Source: Planctomycetota bacterium (GTDB lineage: Bacteria; Planctomycetota; UBA8742; UBA2392). Taken from it: 64,000 nt of DNA. The stretch covers positions 62,001 through 126,000 of the forward strand of contig JAJVIO010000008.1 of assembly GCA_022071975.1 (NCBI GenBank), read 5' to 3'. Shown here piece by piece: positions 55,022-63,155 of the stretch; position 1 is the stretch's first letter; every line of letters begins with the position of its first letter. Below the pieces are notes generated by a model that saw only the letters and a program-made list of their open reading frames with translations, ran no database searches and was not told the DNA's origin. The position numbers and the translations under genes were made by a program.

Positions 55022-56142
55022 GGGGTCTCCTTCAACATTTCGCCCGCGATTACAAGCTGCTGCACTTCACTGGCGCCCTCGTAGATGCGCAGGGGGCGGA
55101 TCTCGCGATACAGGCGCTCGAAGATGCTGCCGTGCACAGCGCCCAGGCCGCCCGCGAGCTGCAGGGCCTTGTCGATGATCCACTGGGCGTTTTCCGTGGA
55201 CTGCCATTTGGCCACGCCCGCCTGCAGGGGAATCCTAGAAGCACCACTGTCATACTCCCAGGCCGCGCGGTAGGTCAGTAACCTTGACGCGTCAAGGCGT
55301 GCGCGCATCTCCGCAAGAATGCCTTGCGCCAGGGGCTGCTGCGCCAGGGTCGAGCCGAACATCGCGCGGCCTTTGGCGTGCGCCAGCGCCTCCTCCAGCG
55401 CGCGGCGCGCGAAGCCGTTGGCCGCCGCCGCCACCGTGGTGCGCATGCGCCCCAGAGTGCCGAGCGCGATGCCCATGCCGTCGCCCTCGGCGCCGATCAG
55501 GGCCGAGGCCGGCAGCTTGACGTTAGTGCACACAATGCGCCCCAACGGGTGGGGCGAGATCGGGCGCTGCTGCTCGAAGCTCAGGCCGGGCAGCGAGGTG
55601 TCCAGCAGGAAGGCCGACACGCCGCGCTTGTCATCAGAGGTGCGGGCGAACAGCACGAAGAAATGCGCCACGCCCACGTTGCTGACCAGGTGCTTTTCGC
55701 CGTTGAGGACGTATCCATCCCCCACCTTCCGCGCTCGCAGGCTCAGGCGCGAGAGGTCGGAGCCCGCATCGGGCTCCGTGATGGCGAAACCCAGGCAGGC
55801 CTCGCCGCTGATGCCCTTGGCCAGCAGTTGCTTCTGTTCAGCGTTGCCCGCGATCAGCAGCGGCACGCCGCCCAGGGCCTGCATGGCCCAGGCCAGGTCC
55901 GCGATGCCGGAGTGATAGGCCAGCACCTCCCGCGCCAGCACGTTGGCGCGCATCGACCACGGCTCGCTCAGGGCGTGTTTCAGCACACCCGCCTTGCCCA
56001 AGGTGGCCAGCGCGGATTTCAACGCGGCCGCGTCGTCCTGCTCGGGATCGGGCCAGGTGTGCTGGCGCGCGTTGACATCAAGTTCGCGCGCGAAGCTGCG
56101 CTGGTCGTCGGTGAAGAACGGGAGTTTGAGCAGGTCTTCCAT
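55018..56142 (-). CDS. Acyl-CoA dehydrogenase
   Basis: The product has 374 residues. Family marks are GISGEACLGFAITEPDAGSDLSRL (FAD binding), YVLNGEKHLVSNVGVAHFFVL and the C-terminal QLAGGLGAVHGSIFERLYREIRPLRIYEGASEVQQLVIAGE. The catalytic base region is RIYEGASE with Glu. The start at 56142 begins MEDLLKLPFFTDDQR; the ATG at 56157 lies inside a palindrome. It likely oxidises an acyl-CoA in the aryl-CoA pathway. Confidence 0.93.
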   Translation of the reverse strand: MEDLLKLPFFTDDQRSFARELDVNARQHTWPDPEQDDAAALKSALATLGKAGVLKHALSEPWSMRANVLAREVLAYHSGIADLAWAMQALGGVPLLIAGNAEQKQLLAKGISGEACLGFAITEPDAGSDLSRLSLRARKVGDGYVLNGEKHLVSNVGVAHFFVLFARTSDDKRGVSAFLLDTSLPGLSFEQQRPISPHPLGRIVCTNVKLPASALIGAEGDGMGIALGTLGRMRTTVAAAANGFARRALEEALAHAKGRAMFGSTLAQQPLAQGILAEMRARLDASRLLTYRAAWEYDSGASRIPLQAGVAKWQSTENAQWIIDKALQLAGGLGAVHGSIFERLYREIRPLRIYEGASEVQQLVIAGEMLKETP

Positions 56143-56151
56143 GGGCTTCCG

Positions 56152-56246
56152 TAGCATCGGCGCCTCGCCGATGTCGTGCTGATCGGCCTCCGGCCGATGA
56201 CGGGCCGGAGGCCCGCCGGTACTACATTGGCCAGAGGCCAATGCTA
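56152..56246. repeat. REP-like cluster of four hairpins
   Basis: CATCGGCG/CGCCGATG near 56155-56173, ATCGGCC/GGCCGAT near 56183-56200, GGGCC/GGCCC at 56204-56216 and ATTGGCC/GGCCAAT at 56225-56241. GTAGCAT at the left end pairs with ATGCTAC at the right end, so the block is one bounded unit between the dehydrogenase and the enoyl-CoA hydratase. Confidence 0.65.
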
Positions 56247-57032
56247 CTTGAACTTCGGCTCCCGTTTCTCCGTCCAGGCGTCGTAGCTTTCGCGGAAATC
56301 CGGGTGCTGCATGCAGATGGCCTGGGCCTGCGCCTCGGCCTCCAGGGCGGTTTCCAGGTCGAAGCTCAGGGCCTTGTTCAGCAACTCCTTGGTCATCATC
56401 AGGCCGAACTGCGGGCCCTTGCAAAGCTGCTGCGCCAGCGCGTTCACGCGCGGCATCAGCTGGTTGCTGTCCACCACTTCGTTGTAGAGGCCGATGCGCG
56501 CGCACTCATTGGCGTCGATGAAGTCGCCGAGCATTAACAACTCCGTCGCCTTGGTCAGGCCCACCACGCGCGGCAGCAGGTAGCAGGCGCCCATGTCCGC
56601 GCCGCTGAGGCCCACCTTGGTGAACAGGAAGGCGCACTTGGCGTACGGGCTGGCGATGCGGAAGTCGCAGGCTAGCGCGATGGCCGCGCCCGCGCCGCAG
56701 GTGGTGCCGTTCAGCGCGCCGATCACGGGCTTGCGGCAGGCGCGGATGGCGCGGATCAGGTCTACGGTCATGCGCGTGAAGTCGAGCAGGCCCTTCATGT
56801 CGCGGCTGAACAGCTCGCCGATGATGTCCTCGACGTCGCCGCCGCTGCAGAAGGCCTTGCCCGCGCCGGTGATCACCACCACGCGCACGCTTTCGCGCTC
56901 GCTCAAGTGCTTGAAGAACGCGCCCAGCTCGCGGTACACCTCGAACGTCAGGGCGTTGTAGCGCTCCGGCCGGTTCAGCGTGATGGTGCCGACGCCGTCC
57001 TGCTCAGCGTACAGGAACGATTTTGGCTGCAT
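56244..57032 (-). CDS. Enoyl-CoA hydratase/isomerase family protein
   Basis: The product has 262 residues. Crotonase signatures are TLNRPERYNALTFEVYRELG, ITGAGKAFCSGGDVEDI and CRKPVIGALNGTTCGAGAAIALACDFRIAS (oxyanion hole). The catalytic Glu region is ADMGACYLLPRVVG. It follows MarR by 12 bp, with GGAGG before the start. Together with the ligase, ACAD and thioesterase it fits an aryl-CoA route. Confidence 0.92.
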   Translation of the reverse strand: MQPKSFLYAEQDGVGTITLNRPERYNALTFEVYRELGAFFKHLSERESVRVVVITGAGKAFCSGGDVEDIIGELFSRDMKGLLDFTRMTVDLIRAIRACRKPVIGALNGTTCGAGAAIALACDFRIASPYAKCAFLFTKVGLSGADMGACYLLPRVVGLTKATELLMLGDFIDANECARIGLYNEVVDSNQLMPRVNALAQQLCKGPQFGLMMTKELLNKALSFDLETALEAEAQAQAICMQHPDFRESYDAWTEKREPKFK

Positions 57033-57044
57033 GGCCGCCTCCGC

Positions 57045-57515
57045 TCAGGTTTCCGCGTGCTCGACCTGCTTGCTGAGCATGGTCGAGAGCTGCTCCAGGT
57101 CCGCGCGCAGGTTCTGCACCGCGTTGTCGCTCAGGCCGCCGAACAGTTTCGCGATGTCGTGGGTGTGCTGCGGGATGATCTTGTCGCAGTACTCGCGCCC
57201 CTTGTCGGTCAGCTTGATAAAGGTCTGGCGCCGGTCGGCCGGGTTGGTTTCGCGGCGCGCCAGGCCCTGCTTCTCGAGGCGGTCCACGATGCCGGTCAGG
57301 TTGCCGGCCGTCACCAGCAGCTTTTCGCTGAGCGCGCTGAAGGTCAGGCCTTCGGGCGAACGCTCGAGCTGCGCCAGCACGTCGAACTGCGGCATGGTGC
57401 ACTCTTCGCGCAGGCCGGCGCGCAGGTCGCGCATCGCGAGGTTGTAGCAGCGGGCGAGGCGCAGCCACAGGCCGACGCGCGCGCGCTCCGATGGGGTCAA
57501 TGGGTTGTCTGCCAT
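57045..57515 (-). CDS. MarR-family transcriptional regulator
   Basis: The product has 156 residues. A winged helix-turn-helix is visible in LERSPEGLTFSALSEKLLVTAGNLTGIVDRLEKQGLARRETNPADRRQTFIKLTDKGREY. It probably binds an aryl-CoA or aromatic ligand and represses the surrounding operon. The palindrome ACGCAAC-N7-GTTGCGT before the first operon gene (58738-58758) is a good operator candidate. AGGAG lies 7 bp before the ATG. Confidence 0.9.
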   Translation of the reverse strand: MADNPLTPSERARVGLWLRLARCYNLAMRDLRAGLREECTMPQFDVLAQLERSPEGLTFSALSEKLLVTAGNLTGIVDRLEKQGLARRETNPADRRQTFIKLTDKGREYCDKIIPQHTHDIAKLFGGLSDNAVQNLRADLEQLSTMLSKQVEHAET

Positions 57516-57532
57516 GGTTTGCTCCTGGTTGC

Positions 57533-57940
57533 TCAGTCCGGCACCACGCCGGTAGCCTCGATTTCAACCTTGGCGCCTTCCTCAAGCAGCGCACTCACCT
57601 CGACCAGCGCCATGGCCGGGTAGTGCTCGCCCATCAACTCGCGGTAAAACTTGCCGAGCCGCGGCAGGCTTTCGACGTACTCCTGCTTGCTGGCCACGAA
57701 AATGGTCATGCGCCCGATGCAGTCCATGCGGCTGCCGGCCTGCTCGACGCAGCACTTGATGTTCAACAGCGCCTGGCGGAACTGGTCGGCGAAGTCGTCG
57801 CTCTGGAAGCGCTCGTTTTCGTCCCAGCCGACCATGCCGGCGATGAACAGCGGCCTGCCCTTAGGCAGCACCACGGCGTTGGAGTAGCCCTTGGGCCGCT
57901 TCCAGCCCGGCGGGTTGATGACTTGCGCGCGAGTGCCCAT
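57533..57940 (-). CDS. RidA-family (YjgF) protein
   Basis: The product has 135 residues. Sequence from PPGWKRPKGYSNAVVLP, LFIAGMVGWDENERFQSDDFADQFRQALLNIKCCVEQAGSRMDCIGRMTIFVAS to MALVEVSALLEEGAKVEIEATGVV matches Rid proteins, which hydrolyse reactive enamines. It overlaps the SDR stop by one base. In aminobenzoyl-CoA-type clusters a Rid member often accompanies the hydratase; that role is inferred. Confidence 0.92.
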   Translation of the reverse strand: MGTRAQVINPPGWKRPKGYSNAVVLPKGRPLFIAGMVGWDENERFQSDDFADQFRQALLNIKCCVEQAGSRMDCIGRMTIFVASKQEYVESLPRLGKFYRELMGEHYPAMALVEVSALLEEGAKVEIEATGVVPD

Positions 57941-58707
57941 CAGTGCTCGATCTCCCCCCCGTCGATGCTGAGCGCCTGGCCCGTGATGCCGTGCGATTCC
58001 TCGGCCAGCAGGAACGCCACCACGTGCGCGACCTCGGCCGGCTCAAACACGCGGTACTGGGGGCTCAGCTTCTTCAGCTTGTCCTCGGCCTGGACTTCAT
58101 CGAGGCCGGTCTTGTCCACGACGTTCTTGATGGTGGCGTCCCAGATTTCCGTGCGCACGTAGCCCGGGCACACGGCGTTGAACGTGACGCCCTTCTGCGC
58201 AAACTCGCGCGCCAGGCTGCGCGTGGCGCCCAGCAGCGCGTGCTTGCTGGCGGCATACGCGCTGACGTACGGGTAGCCGCACAACGCCGCGGTGCTGCAG
58301 ATGTTCACCACGCGGCCGCCCTTGTTTTCCACCATGCGTGGCAGCACGGCGCGGGTGAGGCGCATGGGGGCGTAGAAATTCAGCTCCATGTGGCGCTGCA
58401 GCAGGTCGTCGTCGGTCTTGGCCAGGGGCGCGCTTTCGGCCATGCCGGCGTTGTTGACCAGCCCCCAGGGCGGCCCGAAGGCGTCGAGGCTGGCGTCGCG
58501 CAGGGTGGGCGCCGCTTCAGGTTTGGTGACGTCGATGATGCAGGTTGCGGCCTTGGCGCCGATCTTTTCGCACTCCGCGCGCACGGCCATCAGGGGCGCT
58601 TCGGTGCGCGCAACCAGCATGAGGTTGAAGCCGCGATGGGCGAGATCCAAGGCGATGACTTTGCCGATTCCGCGCGAAGCGCCGGTGATGATTACCGTAG
58701 GTGCCAT
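57940..58707 (-). CDS. SDR-family dehydrogenase (3-hydroxyacyl type)
   Basis: The product has 255 residues. The cofactor loop is TGASRGIGKVIALDLA, followed by LVNNAGMAES and the active site YVSAYAASKHALLG with Ser in ICSTAALCG. The gene starts 31 bp after the palindrome at 58738-58758 and heads an operon with RidA, MarR and the hydratase. It likely oxidises a 3-hydroxyacyl-CoA or diol intermediate. Confidence 0.92.
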   Translation of the reverse strand: MAPTVIITGASRGIGKVIALDLAHRGFNLMLVARTEAPLMAVRAECEKIGAKAATCIIDVTKPEAAPTLRDASLDAFGPPWGLVNNAGMAESAPLAKTDDDLLQRHMELNFYAPMRLTRAVLPRMVENKGGRVVNICSTAALCGYPYVSAYAASKHALLGATRSLAREFAQKGVTFNAVCPGYVRTEIWDATIKNVVDKTGLDEVQAEDKLKKLSPQYRVFEPAEVAHVVAFLLAEESHGITGQALSIDGGEIEH

Positions 58708-58737
58708 GTGGATACTTTAGGTTTATATAGTCACTTT

Positions 58738-58758
58738 ACGCAACCTACATAGTTGCGT
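58738..58758. promoter_or_regulatory. Candidate MarR operator (inverted repeat)
   Basis: ACGCAAC-CTACATA-GTTGCGT: two perfect 7-bp half sites with a 7-bp spacer lie in an AT-rich intergenic stretch 31 bp before the SDR start. The operon downstream encodes a MarR regulator, so autoregulation is the simplest reading. The spacer holds a TATGTA on the minus strand that could be a -10 element. Confidence 0.6.
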
Positions 58759-58788
58759 TATTTATAAAAATTTCGATTGGATAGGGTC

Positions 58789-59541
58789 TTACAGTTTTAC
58801 GGCGATCGCTTCAACCAGTTGTGCCGCAAGGGTTTCGTAGGTCTGCACCCCTTCGGTGGCGCTGGCCTGTTGCGGGTAGCCGAAGTAGGCCTGAGGGCCG
58901 CCGGCTTCTGCGAAGGTTTTGGCGCCTTTGCTGAAGGCTTCGGTCAGGCTGGCCGGGTTGTCCGCACTGCGTTGTCTTTCGCCTTCGTCCACCAATTCCG
59001 GGCGCGAGGCCATGACCAGGCTGGTTTCGAACTGGCCGGCGTGACAGGCGCCGGACTGGAATTCTTCGGTGAGGCACTGGGCCAGTTTGCGGCGGGTGAA
59101 GTCGGGGAAGGCGACCGGCAGTTGCAGCTCGGCTTCGATGCGCGCCACCACCTCGCGCAGCATCTTCACGTTGGCCGGGTCGAAGTGGCTGTTGGCGATG
59201 GCCAGGCAGGCGAAGCCCTGGGCCTTCAGCGACTTGGCGATGTCGAAGATGACCGCCGCCGCGGCCTGCTCGCTGATGCTGATGGTGCCTGCAAAGGCGG
59301 CCGCGTACTCGGCCGGCGCGTAGGCCAGCGAAGGCAGAATGAGGGCGACGATGCCCTTTTCTTCAAGCGCGGGCAGGGCGTAGGCGGCCATGCCTTCGGA
59401 GATGATCACGTCGGTGTTGAGGGGCAGGTGCTTGCCATGGGCCTCGGTGGCGCCGCAGGGCAGGATGGCAACGCAACGCGCACCGCTTTTCAACGCGGCT
59501 TCAATCTGCGGCCAGGAGTTGTTGCTGAAGGCTGGGTCCAA
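58789..59541 (-). CDS. Creatininase-family amidohydrolase
   Basis: The product has 250 residues. The metal-binding pattern is GATEAHGKHLPLNTD, then NSHFDP (NGHGGN-like) and SGACHAGQFETSL, as in creatinine amidohydrolases and related enzymes. The start is a TTG at 59541 just 8 bp past the vapC stop; no in-frame ATG is near. Its substrate is unknown; family members open cyclic amides or lactams. It may share the vapBC transcript. Confidence 0.88.
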   Translation of the reverse strand: MDPAFSNNSWPQIEAALKSGARCVAILPCGATEAHGKHLPLNTDVIISEGMAAYALPALEEKGIVALILPSLAYAPAEYAAAFAGTISISEQAAAAVIFDIAKSLKAQGFACLAIANSHFDPANVKMLREVVARIEAELQLPVAFPDFTRRKLAQCLTEEFQSGACHAGQFETSLVMASRPELVDEGERQRSADNPASLTEAFSKGAKTFAEAGGPQAYFGYPQQASATEGVQTYETLAAQLVEAIAVKL

Positions 59542-59548
59542 TGCTCAC

Positions 59549-59968
59549 TCACTTCGCAACATGAAACGTGATTGGAACGACGGACTGAATCTTCTTGAAA
59601 CCCTCATCCAGCGTAAAGACCGACAACTGGTGCTTCACTGCTATCGCGCAGATCAGGATGTCGATCGCGCTGGTGACTATACCGGAACCAAGACACCGGT
59701 TCGCGTACTGCGCCGCAAGTTCATGAGTTTCGAAGTCCGCGGGTAGATCATCATAAAAACGCAACCAGGACCTTAACTCCTCGAACTCGACATCAGAGCG
59801 AATTCCGGTCAGCAGCTCTTGTCGAATCGCGCCCGTCAGTTGAGCCCGGTCCTCTCGGACGAGTTCCTTCAATTCCTGCACGGCGGCCGCTTGCCTGGTC
59901 GAAAGTCGAGCGGATTGCCTTCGACGAAAGAGCAGCGACCAGACCGAAGTATCCACCAGCACGTTCAC
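59549..59968 (-). CDS. vapC: PIN-domain toxin (VapC-like)
   Basis: The product has 139 residues. PIN acidic residues appear in MNVLVDTSVWS, in the LTGAIRQELLTG region (Glu) and in SAIDILICAIAVKH (Asp). It would be an RNase that cuts RNA and is neutralised by the upstream antitoxin. It overlaps vapB by ATGA at 59965-59968. Confidence 0.93.
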   Translation of the reverse strand: MNVLVDTSVWSLLFRRRQSARLSTRQAAAVQELKELVREDRAQLTGAIRQELLTGIRSDVEFEELRSWLRFYDDLPADFETHELAAQYANRCLGSGIVTSAIDILICAIAVKHQLSVFTLDEGFKKIQSVVPITFHVAK

Positions 59969-60171
59969 GCACGTTTCCTCTTGCGTGCCGCCTTGTAGTC
60001 GTAACGGGGGTCGTATTCGATCTTCCCCTCGAGCTGGAGAATCCCGAGGCGACCTCTGCGCTTGATGTACTCAAGCAATGCGGCCGTGACGGCCTCTTTC
60101 TTCGTTCTGTGTTTGCCGACCTTGACCGCTTCTTCGATCAGCGCGTCATCCAAGTCCAGGTTCGTAGCCAT
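59965..60171 (-). CDS. vapB: VapB-type antitoxin
   Basis: The product has 68 residues: MATNLDLDDALIEEAVKVGKHRTKKEAVTAALLEYIKRRGR, a short ribbon-helix-helix-type DNA-binding head of VapB, and a basic tail that would wrap the toxin. The ATG at 60171 has GGAGG 8 bp upstream; a GTG 15 bases earlier is not used. vapB precedes vapC as usual. Confidence 0.9.
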   Translation of the reverse strand: MATNLDLDDALIEEAVKVGKHRTKKEAVTAALLEYIKRRGRLGILQLEGKIEYDPRYDYKAARKRKRA

Positions 60172-60243
60172 TACACATACCTCCACACATCAGGCTACAC
60201 ATGTTCTGCGGAATGTCTATCCGTCGCTTGCGCTGAAGCTTCG

Positions 60244-60260
60244 GCGGGCGGGACGCCCGC
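60244..60260. repeat. GCGGGCG palindrome, second copy
   Basis: Stem GCGGGCG / CGCCCGC with loop GGA lies between vapB and the CoA ligase stop, inverted relative to the copy at 33909-33925. The flanks on the matching side (GGAaCGC against GGAGCGC) are also related. Confidence 0.6.
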
Positions 60261-60266
60261 GTTCCG

Positions 60267-61862
60267 TCAACTGCTGTACTCCTTGCGCAGGGCCTTGCGG
60301 TCGATCTTGTCGCGGTCGTTTCTGGGCAGGGGTTTGTCGCTGAAGGCTACTCCGTGCGGGGCCTTGTAGCGTACCAGCTTCTGTTTGCAGTGGTCGATCA
60401 GCGCTTTGGCGAGGGCTTCCCGGTCGCTGGCGCTCCCGGCTCCTGTTTCGTTTTGCGGAACCACTATGGCGAACGGTTTCTCTAGGCCGGCTTCGTCCTT
60501 CTTGCCTATCACGCAGCACTCTTTCACGGCCGAGTGCTGCATCAGGCAGTTTTCTACTTCCAGCGGGCTTACGTAGATGCCGCCGCTCTTGATCAGGTCG
60601 TCGCCGCGGCCTTCGTAATACCAGTAGCCGTCGTCATCCTGGCGGAACTTGTCGCCGCTTACGATCCAGCCGCCGCGCAGGTGCTCTTTCGATTTGGCGT
60701 AGGCGTTGTGGTAGTAGAGGGCCGCGCTGTCGCCGCCGATCCAGAGCGTGCCGACGTCGCCCTGGGCGACCGGCTTGCCTTCGTCGTCAGTCAGCCTGGC
60801 GGTGTAGCCCGGCACAAGCTTGCCGAGGCTGCCGGGGCGCACGTCGCCGGGCCGATTTGAAATGTATATGTGAAAGCTCTCGGCGCTGCCGATGCCGTCG
60901 ATGATCGGCACGCCGTGCATGGCCTCCCAGCGTTCGTGCAGGTCTTTCGGCAGGGCTTCGCCGGCGCTCCACATGAAGCGCAGTGTGCTGAGGTCAGGCC
61001 TGGCGCCTTCATGGGCGAGCATCTTGTTGATCAGCGTGGGCACGTTGGTCAGCACCGTGCACTTGTGCTTCTGCACCAGCTCAAAGAGCCGCTCCGGCGT
61101 CGGCCTGTCAGGAAACAACACCGTGCTCGCCCCGACAGCCCAAGGGAACATCAGGTTGGTGCCCGTGGCGTAGCCGAAAAACAGCCGCGGGCCGGAAACG
61201 GTGATGTCGCTCTCGCGCATGCCGATGAAGCGCTTGGCGTACACCTCGGTGTTGTACGGGAAGTGAAAGTGGAAATGCACCGCGCCCTTGCTGTGGCCCG
61301 TGGTGCCGCTGGTGAACAGCCACACACTGGGGTCATCTTTGCTGGTGTCGGCGGGCGTCAGCTTCTGGCTTTGCCCCGCCAGCCAGTCGTCCCAGGCGTG
61401 CATGGTGATGCCGCGCGGCAGCGGATGGGAGGCCGCGTCCCCCACCACGACCACGTGTTTCAGGTAGCGGGCCTCGTTCAGCGCGGGGATGAATTTCTCC
61501 AGCGCCTCGGCGTCCACGGCCGCGATGGGCGCCTTGGTGTAGTTCAGGTAGTAGGCGAAGTCTTCCGTGGGCAGCAGCGGGTTGATCTGGGTGGCGACGC
61601 CGCCGACCTTGATCGCGCCGAACCAGAAGTAGGCGAACTCGGGCCGATCGTGCAGGGCGGTCAGTACGCGCTGTTCCGGCTGCAGGCCCAGGGCAAGCAG
61701 TCCGTTGCCCGCGCGGTTCACGTTCTCGAAGGCCTGCTGGAAGGTAATCCGGCGGCCTTCGTAGTGGATCGCCACTTTACCACCGCGCCCGGCCTCAAGA
61801 TTCGAGTCCACAAAGTAGCTCGCCATGTTGAAGCGCTCAGGGAATTCCGGGATGTCTGCCAT
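60267..61862 (-). CDS. Benzoate/2-aminobenzoate-CoA ligase family protein
   Basis: The product has 531 residues. It is an ANL-superfamily adenylate-forming enzyme. Marks are WLFTSGTTGHSKGAVH (P-loop), FFGYATGTNLMFP, MWSAGEALPKDLHERWEAMHGVPIIDGIGSAESFHIYISNRPGDVRPGSLGKLVPGY (typical of benzoate-CoA ligases), SGDKFRQDDDGYWYYEGRGDDLIKSGG and the end KPLPRNDRDKIDRKALR with the catalytic Lys. The start at 61862 has GAGAG before it. It would activate an aromatic acid; anthranilate is one candidate, given the neighbours. Confidence 0.9.
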   Translation of the reverse strand: MADIPEFPERFNMASYFVDSNLEAGRGGKVAIHYEGRRITFQQAFENVNRAGNGLLALGLQPEQRVLTALHDRPEFAYFWFGAIKVGGVATQINPLLPTEDFAYYLNYTKAPIAAVDAEALEKFIPALNEARYLKHVVVVGDAASHPLPRGITMHAWDDWLAGQSQKLTPADTSKDDPSVWLFTSGTTGHSKGAVHFHFHFPYNTEVYAKRFIGMRESDITVSGPRLFFGYATGTNLMFPWAVGASTVLFPDRPTPERLFELVQKHKCTVLTNVPTLINKMLAHEGARPDLSTLRFMWSAGEALPKDLHERWEAMHGVPIIDGIGSAESFHIYISNRPGDVRPGSLGKLVPGYTARLTDDEGKPVAQGDVGTLWIGGDSAALYYHNAYAKSKEHLRGGWIVSGDKFRQDDDGYWYYEGRGDDLIKSGGIYVSPLEVENCLMQHSAVKECCVIGKKDEAGLEKPFAIVVPQNETGAGSASDREALAKALIDHCKQKLVRYKAPHGVAFSDKPLPRNDRDKIDRKALRKEYSS

Positions 61863-61876
61863 GGTTCTCTCGGGGT

Positions 61877-62626
61877 TCAGGGCAGGTCGATACACCACAC
61901 CTGGCTCTCTGGATCGATCGGTGACGCCTCGTAGCGAATCGGCAGCTTCTGCTCCTCCGAGAAACCGATGGTGTCACCGTCCGGCAAAGGTTCGCCGCGG
62001 CGGATCAGGAAGCTTAGCAGGTCGAGCATCATCTCGATTGCCGCGTTGCCCTGCTCGCGCGGGGTGGTCAACACCAGGTTGGGCAATCCCAGTTGTTCCA
62101 TGCCCAGGCTCAGCATGCTGAGCCGGCCTGGGCCACCGTCGGCGATGCTGATGCCGTTCCAGAGCATCACCGGCAGCAGGCCTTCGGCGTTCGCCACGTC
62201 CAGCACGAATTCCGCCTTGTGGGTCGCACCGGTTGCGCCCCAGTACACGCCAACGGCCGTCGAGCTCTCGACCACAGCGGCGACCACCTTGGTGAACAGC
62301 TCCAGTGCCTCGACGGTGATGATGTCGTCGGCGCCCATCAGCGTGACCATGGCGTGGGCCGGGTACTCGGGCAGTTGCCAGCCGCTGCCGAGCGCGGAGA
62401 TGCTGTAGGGCACGTATTGCTCGGCCTCGCCGTCCGGCACCGGCGCCGGCACAAACGCCACGAATGCCGTCTGGCCGTTCGCCAGCGCTACCGAGAAGAT
62501 GTCTTCGCCATCCTCGGCCGGCTCGGCTTCCAGCGCCTGGCCCAGCCGCGCGCCGAGCGCCGCCGCGAACGCTTCGGGCTTGGTCGGTTCTGTACGGCCC
62601 AGCAGCACGAATGCGAGTTGCGGCAT
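61877..62626 (-). CDS. DUF4261-domain protein
   Basis: The product has 249 residues. MPQLAFVLLGRTEPTKPEAFAAALGARLG and WGATGATHKAEFVLDVANAEGLLPVMLWNGISI resemble the DUF4261 family of uncertain function. There is no signal peptide. GGAG precedes the ATG at 62626. It sits between the CoA ligase and thioesterase, 8 and 14 bp from them; its role in the cluster is unknown. Confidence 0.7.
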   Translation of the reverse strand: MPQLAFVLLGRTEPTKPEAFAAALGARLGQALEAEPAEDGEDIFSVALANGQTAFVAFVPAPVPDGEAEQYVPYSISALGSGWQLPEYPAHAMVTLMGADDIITVEALELFTKVVAAVVESSTAVGVYWGATGATHKAEFVLDVANAEGLLPVMLWNGISIADGGPGRLSMLSLGMEQLGLPNLVLTTPREQGNAAIEMMLDLLSFLIRRGEPLPDGDTIGFSEEQKLPIRYEASPIDPESQVWCIDLP

Positions 62627-62634
62627 GGCGTCTC

Positions 62635-63102
62635 CTACTCCGGCTTCACGGCTTTGTAGAGGCCGGTGCGGTGGCTGTCGGGCACCAGCCACTTCTTGAA
62701 CAGGTCGTGGTACTTCTGGGGCAGCTCGATGCCCGTGAAGCTGTCCATGTCGAGGCAGACTGTCACCAGGCTGGCCTCCACGGCGCGGATCTTCTTGTTC
62801 TCGCGCGCGGTGTCGCCGGTGTAGGTCCAGGTGATGCTCTTGGTGCCGATCTTCTGGATGCCGAGGCTGATCTCGACCTGGTCGCCGAAGCGCAGGGGCT
62901 TCAGGTAATCCACTTCCATGTGCACGGTGGGAAAGCCGATGCGCTCCACATCGAGCAGGTGGTTGTAGCGGATGCCGATGCCGCGCTCGAAGAAGTCTTC
63001 AAAGCAGCAGTGGAAGTAATGCAGGAAGCGCGGGTAGTACAGGATGCCCGCGTGGTCCACGTCGCTGAAGCGGATCGGGTAGGTCGATGAAAACAGTGCC
63101 AT
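62635..63102 (-). CDS. YbgC/4HBT-type acyl-CoA thioesterase
   Basis: The product has 155 residues. It begins FSSTYPIRFSDVDHAGILYYPRFLHYFHCCFEDFF: the Asp in DVDHAGILYY is the catalytic Asp of YbgC-like hotdog thioesterases. The rest is a hotdog fold. It may release an aryl-CoA product or recycle CoA. Confidence 0.93.
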   Translation of the reverse strand: MALFSSTYPIRFSDVDHAGILYYPRFLHYFHCCFEDFFERGIGIRYNHLLDVERIGFPTVHMEVDYLKPLRFGDQVEISLGIQKIGTKSITWTYTGDTARENKKIRAVEASLVTVCLDMDSFTGIELPQKYHDLFKKWLVPDSHRTGLYKAVKPE

Positions 63103-63155
63103 GGCTGGTCCTTGTCCGTTGCGAGCGTGATCCTAACGCTTTACGCGACATTCCT

